From Papio anubis (taxonomy: Eukaryota > Chordata > Mammalia > Primates > Cercopithecidae), in the NCBI RefSeq assembly GCF_008728515.1, contig NC_044996.1:129617525-129681524 (forward strand): a stretch of 64,000 nt of DNA, written 5' to 3'. The position numbers and the translations under genes are program-made. The notes beneath the pieces are model-generated. The model did not search any database. It was not told the origin of the DNA and saw only the letters and a program-made list of their open reading frames with translations. Shown piece after piece: positions 1 through 12,618 of the stretch (position 1 is the first letter of the stretch; every line of letters starts with the position of its first letter).

Positions 1-699
1 ATATTTTTTGAGAACATAGAAATAGTACAACGTAGTTTCAGTTGCTTATTATTTTGCAACAATGTTTCTAAGTAATTCAACAAAGCCATTTATTTTACAA
101 AGAAAAATATCACTCACGACACTTATCATGTACTTTGATGAAAAATTTTAAATAGAAATAGATAAATTATCTAGTTCATCTCTAATTAAGTAGGATAACA
201 AGGCCCCTAAAGGATCATTTGTTACAAAGTCCTATATTCAAGATCTGAAACTATTGCATCATTACAATATCCACCAGAGAAATAAGTTATCAGTTTGTTG
301 ACACCATTCTCAGATGAATTTCATTGTTATCATTCCTCAAAAGCGTATCTGTATCTCAAAACTAAAACCAGACATGGTGATATAGCCTCTATAAGTTAAT
401 TTGAAAAACAAAGAGAAAAGGGGAAACATATTTAAGAAAGAAATGTATAATTAATCTGGTAATTTCAAGGTACTATAATAGCAAAATATATATATTTTAT
501 TTTTCACATGAATTTATCACATTTCTTTAGAATGGGATTGCTTATTTCCCTGTATAACTTGCTATATAAAGGATATAAGTTCAGTACTAATACTCCTGTC
601 TTAAAATTTTAAAAAGTTCCTTCAGTTAAGTAATTAGCTAACTCAACACCTAATATGTAGATGGTGGGAATCTAATGGATATATATTAATGACTTCAGC
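1..699. other. AT-rich intergenic sequence, no gene seen
   Basis: No open frame of note and no confidently recognised repeat. The sequence is AT-rich with short runs of A and T. Confidence 0.5.
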
Positions 700-1125
700 T
701 CAGCAAATATCTATTAAGCACACCCTATGTGCAAGGCAACATGCCAAGTGCTTGGGAATACAATGGTAACTAAGAGGGAACGAATAAAACTCAGTGGCTG
801 AGAGGATGGACTCTGCAAATATGGCACTAGGTTCAAATCCTGATTTTACCACTTGATAGCTGAGTGATATTGACAAGTTATCTAACCTCTCTAAGCTTCT
901 CTTATTTAATCTATGAAACTAAAAGTATTATTTGCCTCATGGGGTGGTTTTAAAGAATAAATAAGATCAGATGTGTAAAGAGATTAACACAGTGCCTAAC
1001 ACATCATAAATGCTCAAAAAGTTTCTCGTTGCCGTTGTAATAAGTGGTATCACATAGTCCTTGTCTTCAAGAGCCTAGAATTTAATGAGGGAAATAAACA
1101 TCCATGCAATTATTAAATAACAGAG
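700..1125 (-). repeat. L2 LINE fragment (3' end), interrupted by a MIR
   Basis: Positions 700-785 read like the reverse complement of the L2 3' end (tattaagcaca...tgcaaggca...tgggaatacaatgg). After an unrelated insert the same element appears to resume at about 1050-1125 (ttgtcttcaagagcctagaa). The two halves flank a MIR, which suggests nesting. Divergence is high, as expected for an L2, and the boundaries are approximate. Confidence 0.6.
790..1021 (+). repeat. MIR SINE
   Basis: The order of motifs matches a plus-strand MIR: 'ggttcaaatcctgattttacc' core, then 'tctaacctctctaagc', an 'atctatgaaact' segment, and the tail 'cagtgcctaacacatcataaatgctc'. MIRs are ancient tRNA-derived SINEs. This one lies inside an L2 fragment. 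Confidence 0.75.
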
Positions 1126-1523
1126 CAAAAAGCGTGCTACCTATATTTGTCCATAGATGAATCAACATAAGCTCCAAGTTTAAAACCTACTTTTTAAGTT
1201 ACTAGGTGACTTTTTGCCACACACTAAAATGTTGGCTTTCTCTGCACACAGAAATCAGTTTGTTGTCTTAGATTAGTCTGAACAACCTGAATTTCTAAGT
1301 ATGGAATTAATTTTCTCCACTTATAAATTAAAATATTATTATTCTTCCACCTTCCAAAAAAACTAAGGTATAGAATACTCCTTTGCTGGCAATCTTCTAC
1401 AAGTTCTCATAGGATTTTAATCAAAATTATGAAAAGATATCATGTAATTCTTAAATTAGAAATAGTATTCATAAAGTCCAACTTCAGTTGATGTCCTCGA
1501 CATCCACGAGGGTATTTCTAAAC
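1126..1523. other. Intergenic, no gene seen
   Basis: AT-rich sequence without a recognisable element or credible reading frame. Confidence 0.45.
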
Positions 1524-1528
1524 CTCAG

Positions 1529-1884
1529 TGATATGGTTTGGCTATGTCCCCACTCAAATCTCATCTTGAATTGTACTTCCAACAATTCCCAGGTGTTGTG
1601 GGAGGAACCTGGTGGAAGGTAATTGAATCATGGGGGCAGGTCTTTCCCATGCTATTCTCATGATAGTGAATAAGTCTCACAATATCTGATGGTTTTATAA
1701 AGAGTTTCCCTGCACAGGCTCTCTTCTCTTGTCTGCTGCCATGTGAGAGGTGCCATTCACCTTCTGCCATGATTGTGAGGCCATCCCAGCCACGTGGAAC
1801 TGTAAGTCCATTAAACCTCTTTCTTTTGCAAATTGCCCAGTCTTGGGCATGTCTTTATTAGCAGCATGAAAATGGACTAATACA
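1529..1884 (+). mobile_element. Solo MaLR LTR (THE1/MST type)
   Basis: A 356-bp LTR begins TGATATGGTTTGGC and ends with ctaataca, with the internal landmarks of THE1/MST LTRs: 'aattgaatcatgggggcagg', 'tgatggttttataaag', 'ctgctgccatgtgag' and 'ccattaaacctctttc'. A perfect 5-bp target duplication CTCAG lies at 1524-1528 and 1885-1889. No internal retroviral-like sequence follows, so this is a solo LTR left by LTR-LTR recombination of a non-autonomous ERVL-MaLR element. Two short minus-strand frames overlapping it (1561-1964) are not genes. Confidence 0.9.
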
Positions 1885-1889
1885 CTCAG

Positions 1890-2324
1890 TACCAGAAGAA
1901 CAAATGAAATGAGTGGCATTGTTATATTAAAAAGAACATAGACTGGAACTTTTAAAAGGAGCATTTAAGGTATGAGTCATACCAGCTAAACCCTGACAAC
2001 GAGCAAATTCTTATTCTCAAGATTTGCCTCTAGCTAGGTCTTTTTGTCCAGTGGTAAATAGCAAACACCTATAAAGCGTTTCTTATGCATTGAGCACCAT
2101 GGACACTCAGAGCTGAATAAAACACAGTTCTTTCATTTAAGGAGTTATCATGCTAATGGGGACAACAGACAAGTAAACTACTCGACTTCTCCATCTATTC
2201 TAAAAGATAGATTATTTATCCACATTTATCATCGCTAAAATTGAGATGCATCCTGCAATCAATGACAATTTATAACTGCTATCAGCCAGATGACATTCAT
2301 GATGTAGTTGCTATTGCCTGCATT
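1890..2324. other. Intergenic, no gene seen
   Basis: Includes a weak L2-like phrase near 2065-2170 (minus orientation: 'gcattgagcaccatggacactcagagctgaataaaacacagttc') but too diverged to place firmly. Confidence 0.4.
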
Positions 2325-2942
2325 CATTATCTATAGCTGCATAACAAATTACCACACGACTTGGTGGCTGAAGACATTTATCTTATAAAAGTTTTTGTAG
2401 CTCAGAAATTCAAGCATGGATTAGCTGGGTCCTCTGACTCAAGAACTCTCACAGGCTGCAGTCAAGGTGCTTTCCGAGGTTGTGATTATCTTAAGGTTCA
2501 ACTGGGGATGGATCTGCTTCCAAGCTCAGTCAAGTGGATCAAGTGGTTATTGACTGAATTCAATTTCTCATGGCCTACTGGAGTGAGGCCTTGGTTGCCA
2601 GAGATCTCCCTTAGTTCCTTGCCTAGTGATCTCTCTGTAGGGTAGCTTATGACATGACCACTGGGTGTATTAGAGTGAGGAAACAAGAGAGGGAGAGAGG
2701 GAAAGAGGGAGGGAGAAGGAGGGGAGAGAGAGAGAAAGAGAGACAGAGAGAGTCAGATAGCTAAAAAGAAGTCACAGTATTTTGTAACTTAATCTCATTA
2801 GTGTCACACATCACTTTTGCCAAATTCTATTCATTAGAAGCAAGTCACAGGTTCCATCCATACTCAAGGGGAGAGGATTATACAAGGGTTTGAATACCAG
2901 GAGGTGAAGATCCTTGGGAGGCATTTTAAAAGCTGTCTAAAA
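2325..2942. repeat. Ancient interspersed repeat, probably LTR-class (family unresolved)
   Basis: The opening 'attatctatagctgcataacaaattaccacac' and later 'agcaagtcacaggttccatccatactcaagggg' are phrases that recur in mammalian genomes in old MLT/MER-type repeats. The middle is interrupted by a GA-rich simple repeat. The frames at 2361-2686 are accidental. Family name not assigned. Confidence 0.4.
2683..2752. repeat. GA-rich simple repeat
   Basis: About 70 bp of nearly pure purine on the plus strand with GGGA and GA runs, embedded in the older repeat. Confidence 0.85.
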
Positions 2943-4528
2943 CTGGTTGCCTATAAATTATGGAACACAGTTTATTCCTAGGGCCATGACTGGGCCACAG
3001 CAACTTTTTGTCATTTCAGACAACAAATTATTTAAGAATAATTTGAGGAAGGAAGATGAATCACAGTTGTCTGAAAATGTTTCTTCAGTACCTTCAGGTG
3101 GCAGAATGGATGCCAGGGGCTTGGGAGAAAATTCAGACACTAGTATAGTACACTTTAAAGCAATGCTTCAGCACCAACACTAGTAATGGGACAATACCAC
3201 GTCAGGGAAGATGGACATAGATGCTTTTGAAAAGCAACTAATGTAGAAAAGCTGGACCATGAATGGAAAAAGGTTTTAGCAATACCTAAACCAATTGAGT
3301 TAATGTATATTTTTCATTTTATGAATGTACAATGGTGATATATAGTGAAAATCTATGTCTAAATAAATGTAAAACATCTCTTTTAATAAGCATAACATTT
3401 AAAAATCAAATAACATTAAAAGCATTGTGTCAGAGTTTAATTGGAAACATTTTTCTTTGTAAGTGCTACACAAAATAATCTCCTACAATCAAAGGCATCT
3501 TAAATTCAATGAATTGGGAAATGATTACAATGAATATGATGAATGCAAAAACAGAGGCAAGTTATCCCTGTTTATGGCATATCCAACTATGCCTGAGAGT
3601 CTGCAGTCTAGACAAGATATGTCTTCAGTGAATTGTCCCATTAAGAAAAAAACTCGTTTAATGTCTAATAAAGGTAAACAACTAAACTTTTGAAACATTA
3701 GGGAAAAAGATTTAAGGAATGCCTAACGTGTCCTATCATGTATATTAGAAGTAATTTTCATAAAAATGAGATAACTTTTTATAAGTCCCAATTGTGGTTT
3801 CCAGCCTACAATCACAGACTCCAAAAGTCAGGAATTATTGCAAAGGGTTCACAAATCCACCTGCACATGAAATATTTTATGTTGAATGTCTAAATAAGAT
3901 CTCAAACATTTTTGAACCATTATTTTTCAAATGTGTTAAAGACACTTTGTTATTAATTAAACATATATCATTTTCAAGTAGTGTTTGACATCATATTCAC
4001 CTTTTTATTGTGATTAATTAACAGACATTAGAAATATTATTATCCATCATTAGGGGAGAGTCCATGGAATTTTTACTATAAAAATATGCCCTCTATGACA
4101 AGAAGTATGAGAACTACTGTCCTCAGTCTTCCTGAGTTGCAAACCTAAGCATTTTCAATAATGATTCATTTTCTACATCTCCATACCCTTAGCAAAATCA
4201 TTTATTTCTGTGTTACTGGATAAAGGCCCATCCCTTGCTATTACTCTTCCTATTTAAAATTTCATACCCATAGGTAAAAGTTGTCATGATTTTAGAAAGA
4301 ACTCCATTTTTATTCCAACATGTTGAAAGGAAATCTATCTTGTTTCTGAAAATATTGAATAGGATTCTAAAAGGATTTCTTTTTCTCTATTCATTCCTTA
4401 AAGTCAGATCTTTTCTAACTAATAGCAAGCCATTTTTCATTCTTTAATAGAATTACTCTAAGAATGTTGGTTTAATTTTTTTCAATTTAAATGGTTGAGT
4501 CACAGTGTAATGATTTTATTATACAATT
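2943..4528. other. Intergenic, no gene seen
   Basis: About 1.6 kb with only short, unrelated frames (maximum about 78 codons). No repeat recognised with confidence. Confidence 0.45.
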
Positions 4529-4538
4529 AAGAATTCAG

Positions 4539-4775
4539 CATCCTGGCTAACACGGTGAAACCCCGTCTCTACTAAAAAATACAAAAAACTAACCGAGCGA
4601 GGTGGCGGGCGTCTGTAGTCCCAGCTACTCAGGAGGCTGAGGCAGGAGAATGGCGTGAATCCGGGAGGCGGAGCTTGCAGTGAGCTGAGATCCGGCCGCT
4701 GCACTCCAGCCTGGGCGACAGAGCGAGACTCCGTCTCAAAAAAAATAAATAAATAAAAATTAAAATTAAAAAAAA
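4539..4775 (+). mobile_element. AluY, 5'-truncated, cercopithecoid type
   Basis: Starts within the left monomer (catcctggctaacacggtg) and runs through the right monomer to an A-rich tail with AAAT units. A 10-bp target duplication AAGAATTCAG flanks it at 4529-4538 and 4776-4785, so 5' truncation happened at integration. The right monomer has 'gagatccggccgctgcac', the 'gatccggcc' variant I associate with Old World monkey AluY. Low divergence marks it as young. The 119-codon minus-strand frame over it is Alu antisense. Confidence 0.93.
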
Positions 4776-4789
4776 AAGAATTCAGAATA

Positions 4790-5295
4790 CCAAAAATTAG
4801 GCAAGATGGTAAGACTATTAGTGCTCTGTCATGGTCAAAATGATTTATTTGCTTACCACCAGAGATTAAATTAGTCATACTTCAGCCATATATTCGATAA
4901 AATGGAAAGAGAAAATTTTAGTAAGTATACACTTATTAACATGTTTTCTATTTATAAAAGGCTTCAAGTGTCTCTACTATCGGATCTAGGGTTTTCACAA
5001 AATTCAAGTAGATGCTTATATTGGTCTGCACATAACTTGAGTACAGTTTCCACTTGTAGGTTCAAGATCAAGAGAGTCATCCAATATGAGTATATGTTGT
5101 TTTGAATAAAGCATGCTTTGGAGGACCATTGCCATACTAACACAAGGCAAACTGAAAGACATCTTCCTGTGTCACTGATAAATGTCTCAAATAGTCACTT
5201 GATGAGAAAAATGGAAGTAAGAGGGGTATTTTCAATTGGCAATTTAGCAATAGGTATAAGAAATAGGTATGGATAGCTGGCCAATGCATTATTTA
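4790..5295. other. Intergenic, no gene seen
   Basis: Unique-looking AT-rich sequence with only a 67-codon chance frame (4902-5105). Confidence 0.45.
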
Positions 5296-5665
5296 AGTCT
5301 TCATTCAATAAATATTTATTGAGGGACTTGTATGCACCCAACATGAGACTAGGGTTGGGCAGACAGCAGTGAATGAGAGAGATTTAATGCCCTCACCCTC
5401 AAGAAACTTGAAATCTATTGGGGAGACAGAAAGGAAATAAACTATTACAAATTAGCATCAAAGGCACTACACAAAAAGGATTAATCCAGGATGTTTTGGA
5501 ATCGTAAAAGGGGTTTCTAATCCAGTGATGAAGAATCAAAAAAGACTTCTCAGGGAAAGTTAGGTCAGCAACTAATGGGGTAATGGAGTGGGGATGAGGT
5601 AAGGAATGTTCCAAGCAGAGAGAAGAAAATATATGAAGATCCTCATGAGACAGAGCAAGGGTGGG
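5296..5665 (-). repeat. L2 LINE fragment
   Basis: Begins with the reversed L2 3' end ('tcattcaataaatatttatt') and continues through L2-like text ('gcagtgaatgagag', 'ttggggagacag', 'ttctcagggaaag', 'aatgttccaagcagag'). Old and diverged; end points approximate. Confidence 0.65.
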
Positions 5666-5829
5666 ATTAAGGACCTGAAAGTAAAGGTTTAGCCTATTAC
5701 TATTAAGTGAAATAAAAAATAAAATCTCTAGAAGGCTTTTATTAGTTTGTGGTCACCCTTATTAGAAAAAGTGGCACAGTCACTTTTTCAGTGTGATATT
5801 TTACATGTTCCACAGACTTTAAAGTGAGT

Positions 5830-6164
5830 GATAAAGAAAATGTGATATATATATTCCACACCATGGAATACTATGCATCCATAAAAAAGAATGAAATCAT
5901 GTCCTTTGCAGCAACATGGATGGAGCTGAAGGCCATAATCCTAAGTGAAATAACTTAGAAAGAGAAAGTCAAATATCACATGTTCTCACTTATAAGTGGG
6001 AGCTAATCAATGGATACACAAGTTTATATAAATGGAAGTAATAAACAATGGAGACTACAAAATGGGAGAGGGCTGGGAGAGTGAGGATTGAAAACTGCCT
6101 ATGGGTACAATGTTCAATATTTGGGCGATGGATATGCACATGTGCCTACTGAATCTAAATATTT
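5830..6164 (+). mobile_element. L1 3' end fragment with target duplication
   Basis: Matches the ORF2 C-terminus/3'UTR of a primate L1 ('accatggaatactatgcatcc', 'tgttctcacttataagtggg', 'tatgcacatgtgcc'). A 12-bp duplication TTTAAAGTGAGT lies at 5818-5829 and 6165-6176. The right end is T-rich rather than A-rich, so the usual poly(A) tail is missing or eroded. Confidence 0.85.
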
Positions 6165-6179
6165 TTTAAAGTGAGTAAT

Positions 6180-8794
6180 TACAACCAGTAATAAAGAAAT
6201 GAAAACCGTGGCAAACTTGCAATACATGAATACTTTTAAAGGCCAGCACACATACTATGTGAGCTGCTACACACCGGATTATCAGTTTGAGAGATGGACA
6301 TACCCCTCTACCAGCTAAAGGAAAAATATTCTTCATTGGAATACTGAGCTGTCTCTGTGGATTTTTCTTCTTACATTTTGGGGATAAATTGTTTTGTGTA
6401 TATATGCTTAAGTCAGTAATAAAATATAATCCAGACTACAAATATTTTTTGACACAACAAATTTCAGGAAGACATTTAGGGCCTAAAATGAGATTAGACT
6501 GTGGTTAGGGAACTCAATCCAATGTTAGAATATCCATCAACTACGCTTCCATTCAAGATAACATGTCAATCTGTCAAGATATCTAGCTGACTGACATTCT
6601 TGTGGTGAGTCTAAATTTCTTCTTTTCCCACTCTTAAATTCGCACTTCTATCATGGTATAGGTCTTAAATTGAAGACTGAGCCAGAAATATGACACCTAT
6701 CAACAGTCTCCTCGCATGTTATTTCAATTTCAATTTGTCAACTTCAACTGAAATGTAGGCAAAGCAAATGTTACAGTGCCAAGCCCCAGACTCAGTTTAA
6801 TCTTGGGGCTTAAGAAGGGGGAATCAAGCTAATGCTTGTCAACAGATCATGCAGTTGTCCAGAAAGATGATATCAGAACCACATATTCTGTGCTTCAAAG
6901 TATTAACTCTGAGAAGAATAATTCTTCAGAAGGTGAAGCATAAAAACTAGAGATATACTAAAGCTATCAACAAATCTGTTAGGATTATAGTTAAGTTATA
7001 GTCAAGGTGTCACAAAATCCAATCAGGATATATATTCCTAGAAGTCAATCTTAGGATAATATTCAACAGATATTAAAGTAAGAACTTTCAATAAAGCTCT
7101 GGCCAATATTTGTGTATGATTTTGTCTTGAATTTTGGTATAACAAATTCTTAACCATTTGAGGTCTGTATCTAGGAATGATATTTTACTGATTTATCAAC
7201 TGGATCAATACTGGAATTTAGATGATTTAGTAAACAAGTCCACAGCTTACGAGTACTGGAGCTGTGCACTCCAAAATTCCAGGGATGCCATTTGCATAAA
7301 CTACAATGTAAATTGTAGCCCCCAGGAGTTTTGTAGTGTTGTATCCTATTAGTAAGAATATTTAGATGACTGATGTCCATCTGCAAAGTATCTCTTTTCA
7401 TGGGTTCATATGCTTTGGGGGCAGTGCTTGATTTTTCTTCTTCTTCATTTTTTTTTCCTAAGGTGGTAATCTATGTATGATAGAGTAACCCCTGTATGAA
7501 GAGGTGAAAAATGTCAGTGGAAAGATAAAGAGATGTTTTTCTTCTGTTCCTTTCTTTCTGTACTCTCCTATCCAAACACACACCTGCCAAATGGGCTGCT
7601 TTCGAGCCTCACTAGAGAGGGGCATTGGGCACAAAAGACAAAAGAGTTGTGTTGATGAAAGACTGGGCTGACTCTGAGCCAAGTTCGACGGAGAGAGGTG
7701 GAAAAGGCGTTCATTTTACTTCGACACTGGAACCCAGCAGAAGCAGCCCAGCTGAGAAGCCACAGAACACATGAAGTCCAGAGTGGCCATGACGGGAACA
7801 GATAGCCATGATGAAGCCAGAGCCAATCAGGGTCAGCTTTGTCCCTTGACACATGTAAAACACTGCCACAGGAACTAGGGCATATAACTAGGAGAGCTTT
7901 TGAAGAAGGTCTCAGATCTAGGAAGAGCAGAAAAGATTTGGATATTACTGTAAATGTGACCACATGCTTCTCCACAGGCCGGGGCAGCCTGGGATATTTA
8001 GACTTCTAAAAGATAACTTTGATTTGGAAAGTAAGCTTACAAACTTGTAAAATCTTGTTGTTTTCCAATAAACCATGAAAATAAACACAGTGTTTGAAAA
8101 ATGAATGAAAAGGCAAAAACAAAGAATGTCTGTCAGTTAATAACTATTGTAACTGATCTTTAAAACTTATTGTATCCTTATAATCACAAATTTTTAAACA
8201 CCATGATGGGGCTGGTGGGGATAAGAGGAGTGGAAACAGAAAAAGAAAAGGAGAAAGCCTGGAAGGATGGGAACAATGAGGCAGAGAGAGGTCCAGCCTC
8301 TGCCTTTTGGGGCTGTACTGCATGCCCAGGTTACTCCTCCCTACTTTCCCTCCTTAAAATGCCTTCAACACCTATTTTCATTTGTCTCAGAAAGAAACTG
8401 TGCAGAGCAAAACCCTCCTCAGGCCTAAACAGCTGGCTTGATTGAGTTGTCTTTCTGTAGGTATTTGCTCAGGTCACCAGCAGCTTTTCCTAACCTCCAG
8501 CATTGCTCAGGCACTTTAGAGCAATCCACGTGTGAGGTGACATTGTAATGTGATGAATAACTCAGCTAGCCAAACTGAACCCTCAGATGACAAAGTATTT
8601 ATTCAGCTATAACACCCAACTGGGATGTGACTAAAAACTTTCTCCTACCCTTAAACAAAAAAGCAAACAAACTAAAGCAAGGAAGAGATCATTGGCTCAG
8701 AAAATGGTCTAAGACGAGGACCTCTCTGGTTGGCATTTTTTGGGTGGCCAGCCTTTTCCATGCTTGCATTTACCCACTCTCCATGTGGATTACA
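6180..8794. other. Intergenic, no gene seen
   Basis: About 2.6 kb. The longest frame is 135 codons (7568-7975, minus) with no recognisable domain and no supporting splice, start or codon features. No confident repeat assignment. Confidence 0.4.
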
Positions 8795-9013
8795 AGGTTT
8801 CCCCACCTCAGCACCACTGACATTTTGGGCCCAATAATTCTTTGTTGTGGGATATTCTGTGCACTGCAGGCTGTTTAGCAGCATCCCTGGCCTTTACCCA
8901 CTGGATGCCAGTAGCAATCTTGTTCCCTAGTTGTGACAACCAAAAATTTCTCTGGACATCGCCAAGTGTCCCTTGGGGGCAAAATAACCTGCAGTTGTGA
9001 ATCAATGATCTAA
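8795..9013 (-). repeat. MER20 (hAT-Charlie MITE)
   Basis: Reverse-orientation MER20 text: 'cactgacattttgggcc', 'taattctttgttgtggg', 'tttagcagcatccctgg', 'ttgtgacaaccaaaaat', 'agtgtcccttgggggcaaaa'. A second copy in the opposite orientation occurs at 37388-37606. Non-autonomous DNA transposon relic; the short frames over it are chance. Confidence 0.85.
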
Positions 9014-9015
9014 AA

Positions 9016-10184
9016 TTAAACCTGTCTCTATAACTGACAGCTAATGCTACACCAACAATAACAGCACACACACATTTTTAAAACCCTTTCAATCAAAATT
9101 ATTTGTGAGTTTCTTTAATATAAAAAGGCCAAAAGCTAGGTTACTGGTTTTTATGTTTGTTTGTTTTTTTCTGTGACTCTAGGAACAGAACCAGCAGAGA
9201 GAGGAAAAGATTATAACGTATGTTTAGTACCTAACATAGTCACATCTTACATGGTATTGGAACATAAATATGAATAAAATACTTGTTGAAATCAGATAAT
9301 TCCAAGAACTAATATTGAAATTTAAACTAAGTTTTTAAAGAATGAGCAAGCAGCCGTCTAATACTATTTTAGCACATAAATAACTAAAATTAATTCATAA
9401 TATACAGTGGGAATAAAACTGATCTTCCCAAAAAAGCATTCAAATGACTTTTACAAGGGAATTCCCAATACCCTGAAAACCTAAAAAAATGACTCCCTTA
9501 GTGCATGGACACTGTAGCATCAACAGAACCAATGATTTGTGTTTTTTGGCCAAATTACTCATAGTGTTAGAGCAGACGAGGGAAGAAAAAGGGATAGAAG
9601 GAAGGAGTGAGGGATGGGAGAAAGAAAGAGACATTAAGAGAGCCCAGTCCACCATCTGGTATCATGAAGATAAGAAGAATTTGTTTGGAATTATTTTTAT
9701 ACTATCATCATTTTCTTTAAAAGAATTGATTTTTTCTTGATTGCGGAGTTACAATGCTCATTATAGAAAATTCTGAAAATACACAAAATACAAAAGAATG
9801 TACCATTTCAAGATAATAATTATTAACTTTATTCCTTCCAACCTCTTCCTAGATTTATGTCTTTTACTAATAAGCAGAATTAGGCTTGTACTAGAAATAA
9901 AATTTTATCATCAAACCTTTAATGTAGGTTATCCAAAGACAGCCACCCTAATAAAATGTTTAATACAGTGATGCGTCTTCTTAGTGCATGAAGTAATCTT
10001 TTTTAACTAAAGGTTACTTAATTTATTTGCAAAAAACTATATACACTTTAATAAAAATCAAAAGTACTTCAATAGCCAAAAAATAAAAATAAAAAATAAA
10101 ATTTTAAATCCACATTTTTGACTTATCATTGTATTATGAGAATGTCTTCATATCGCTGAATTCATTTCTTTCATTTATTTTTTA
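9016..10184. other. Intergenic, no gene seen
   Basis: AT-rich sequence, with T-rich patches near 9155-9172 and A-rich patches near 10077-10101. Only short unrelated frames. Confidence 0.45.
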
Positions 10185-10990
10185 CTCCTTTATTGAACAA
10201 ATATTTTGAGTGCCTACAACATTACCAGGCACTATTTCATCTCAGGAGATACAGTGGTGAACAGAAGAGAAAGGAAGAAAGGAAAACAAACAAACAAACA
10301 AACAAACCTTGCCTTTGCAAGGTATATGTTCCAAAGTGGGGCACCCAGCGATAAGAAAATTATTGAGTACAATGTTAAGCATGAAAGACAGCAATAAGCA
10401 AAATGAGGAAAAATAAGCCAGGAAAGGGGCCGAGAGCAGTTCCATATGTGTTTGGGGGCTGAGTTTTCAATTTTAAAAAGAATGCTCAGAAAAGTCTTCA
10501 GTGAGAAGGTAGGCATTGAGTAAAGACCAGAAGGAAGTGAAGGAGAGCTCCTTAGGAATATCAGAGAAATCATTACAGACTGGGAGAATCAGGCAGGAGC
10601 TCACCTCCTGTGGGGGTTGATGCCTCTATAGGGAGTTGGGGGCAGAACAGTGGGTGATTGTGGCATTGGTGGCGTTTTAGGGGCTTGAGTTTTAATGGAG
10701 AATGAGATGAGAGACTACTGAAGATTTGGAGTACAGGGATGACTTGCCATCCAACTAATTCATGGATGTTTCATGAAGAAGAGCCTGACTATCAAAACCA
10801 AAAGCAGAGAGCCCTGTTAGGATGCTACCACAAGGGTCTGGCCTGATGTAGGATCAAACTCATGTGGAGGTAACATAAGTGGTTAGATTCTGGATATATT
10901 TTGAAAATGAGAACAGCAGAATTCTGAGTATCCAGTATGCAAAGTGTAAGAGGAAAAAAAAAGAGTCAAGAATGACTTTTGGGTTTTTTG
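10185..10990 (-). repeat. L2 LINE fragment, long
   Basis: Begins with reversed L2 3'-end text ('attgaacaaatattttgagtg', 'accaggcac', 'agatacagtggtgaacag') and ends in typical upstream L2 text ('ggatatattttgaaaatgagaacagcagaattctg...gagtcaagaatgacttttgg'). Interrupted by a CAAA simple repeat at 10287-10309. The minus-strand frame at 10232-10573 lies in the L2 sense direction but shows no conserved RT motif. Confidence 0.7.
10287..10309. repeat. (CAAA)n microsatellite
   Basis: Five consecutive CAAA units within the L2. Confidence 0.9.
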
Positions 10991-11289
10991 GCCTGAAATT
11001 ATTACTCTAAATTACAATTTTGATAAATGCATAATTTTTAATAATGCTTTTAAAATGATTCTCATTATGTAGGAAGTATCAAAATTAAAAACCATGAGAC
11101 TGATCACAGCAATGTCATCTTTATTAGAATGTAAGTTTAGCAACTAGAAAGCAGTAGTGTAAGTTCAAACAAATCAAAAGCATCTTGTCTCTTGAAAATT
11201 GAAAAATAATTTATTTAAAAGATGAATGAAAAGAAAAACAAACAATTCAGTAGACAATTCAAAACCAAGATCATCAAAATCTACAGGTG

Positions 11290-11520
11290 AGATTAGTCTT
11301 GAAAGACGAAAGAGTTCATGAAGAGAAGCAGCAGCACAAAAGATTCCAGACAACAGGAACAAGTATTGGAGTGTAAAGAGTGTAAGGAGGAAATGGTGAA
11401 GGACAGGCAGGGACTTGATAGTCCAGGACATTATATGCCATACAAAATATTCACATTTTATCCTGAATGCGATGGCAGGACCACTACAGGATTTCAAATC
11501 AGGAAAAACTTTTTAACAAC
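11290..11520 (-). repeat. L2 LINE fragment
   Basis: Reversed L2 text: 'acattatatgccatacaaaat', 'ttttatcctgaatgcgatgg', 'accactacaggatttcaaatcagg'. Probably a further piece of the same or another L2. The 107-codon minus frame (11174-11497) is a chance or decayed frame. Confidence 0.55.
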
Positions 11521-11644
11521 CATGAGTATTGGGGACTAGTGGCTCCTGAAAGGATCTTCAGTTAGTAGGTATTCATGATTTTTTCTCTTGCTATTAAAAA
11601 AACAAAAAGTGTTATTCTTATTTACCAATCTATGTAAAAAGATA

Positions 11645-11893
11645 TAACATTCAAAAGTAGATCACTGTAAACTACCCATCTGAGAAGGGACTGATAACCA
11701 GAATATATAAGGAGCTCAAACAACTCTATAGGAAAAAGTCTAATAATCCAATAAAAAGAAATGGGCAAAAGATTTGAATAGACATTACTCAAAGGAAGAC
11801 ATGCAAATGGCAAACAGGAATACAAACAATTGTTCAACATCATTGATCATCCGAGAAATGCAAATCAAAACTACAATGAGATTAAAAGATACG
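11645..11893 (+). mobile_element. L1 ORF2 3' fragment
   Basis: Corresponds to the region encoding the C-terminal part of L1 ORF2 ('aactacccatctgagaagggac', 'aatccaataaaaagaaatgggc', 'atcatccgagaaatgcaaatc'). It stops at about 11893, where the 5'UTR of another L1 begins, so a later L1 seems to have inserted at or next to it. Confidence 0.8.
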
Positions 11894-12618
11894 GGCTGGG
11901 TAGGTGGAAAATGGTGGCTAGGAGGCAAGACTAATTTACAGCTTCCTCTTGGATGGGCAGAGCAGTGTGTGGAGACTCACATCATGAGCTTTTGCTCCAA
12001 GAACTACTGCAGGAACATACCAGGAAAGCCAAGAGAATACCACAGATGCTTTTAAGAAGGTGGATTGTCATTGCAGGCTCTGTGGGACAGCCAAGGAACT
12101 CTGAAGACAAAGGACATAATCCACTGGGAGTTCTATGGCCCTGCCCACCACCTGAGATACCTGAATACTTATCCAAAGGCCACCCTAGGGCAAGTTTGTA
12201 TCCTCCCTATACAACTGCAGCTGATGCGTTCTTGAAAGTGCTACCTCCTGGCTAGAGGCCAATCCACACCAAACCAACACACTTAATGAAAATACAACCA
12301 AGGACCCTCACAGAGTCCCCTTTACTCCCCTGCTACCTTCACCAGAGCAGGTACTTATATCCACAGCTGAGAAACCTGAAGACAGATCACATCACAGGAC
12401 TCTCTGCAGATACTTCCCAGTACCAGCCCAGAGACCAGAGCTCCGCTGTGTGGCTAGATCCAGAAGAGAAGTAACAATCACTGCAGTTTAGATCTCAGGG
12501 AGCTCCATCCTTAGGGGAAAGGGGAGAGCACCACATCAAAGGAACACCCTTGTGAGACACAAACATCTGAACAGCAGCCCTTGAGTTCCAGATCTTCCCT
12601 CTGACATAGTCTACCCAA

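Noticed and set aside
7568..7975. 135-codon minus-strand frame
   Set aside because: No family resemblance; length is within chance for 64 kb in six frames.
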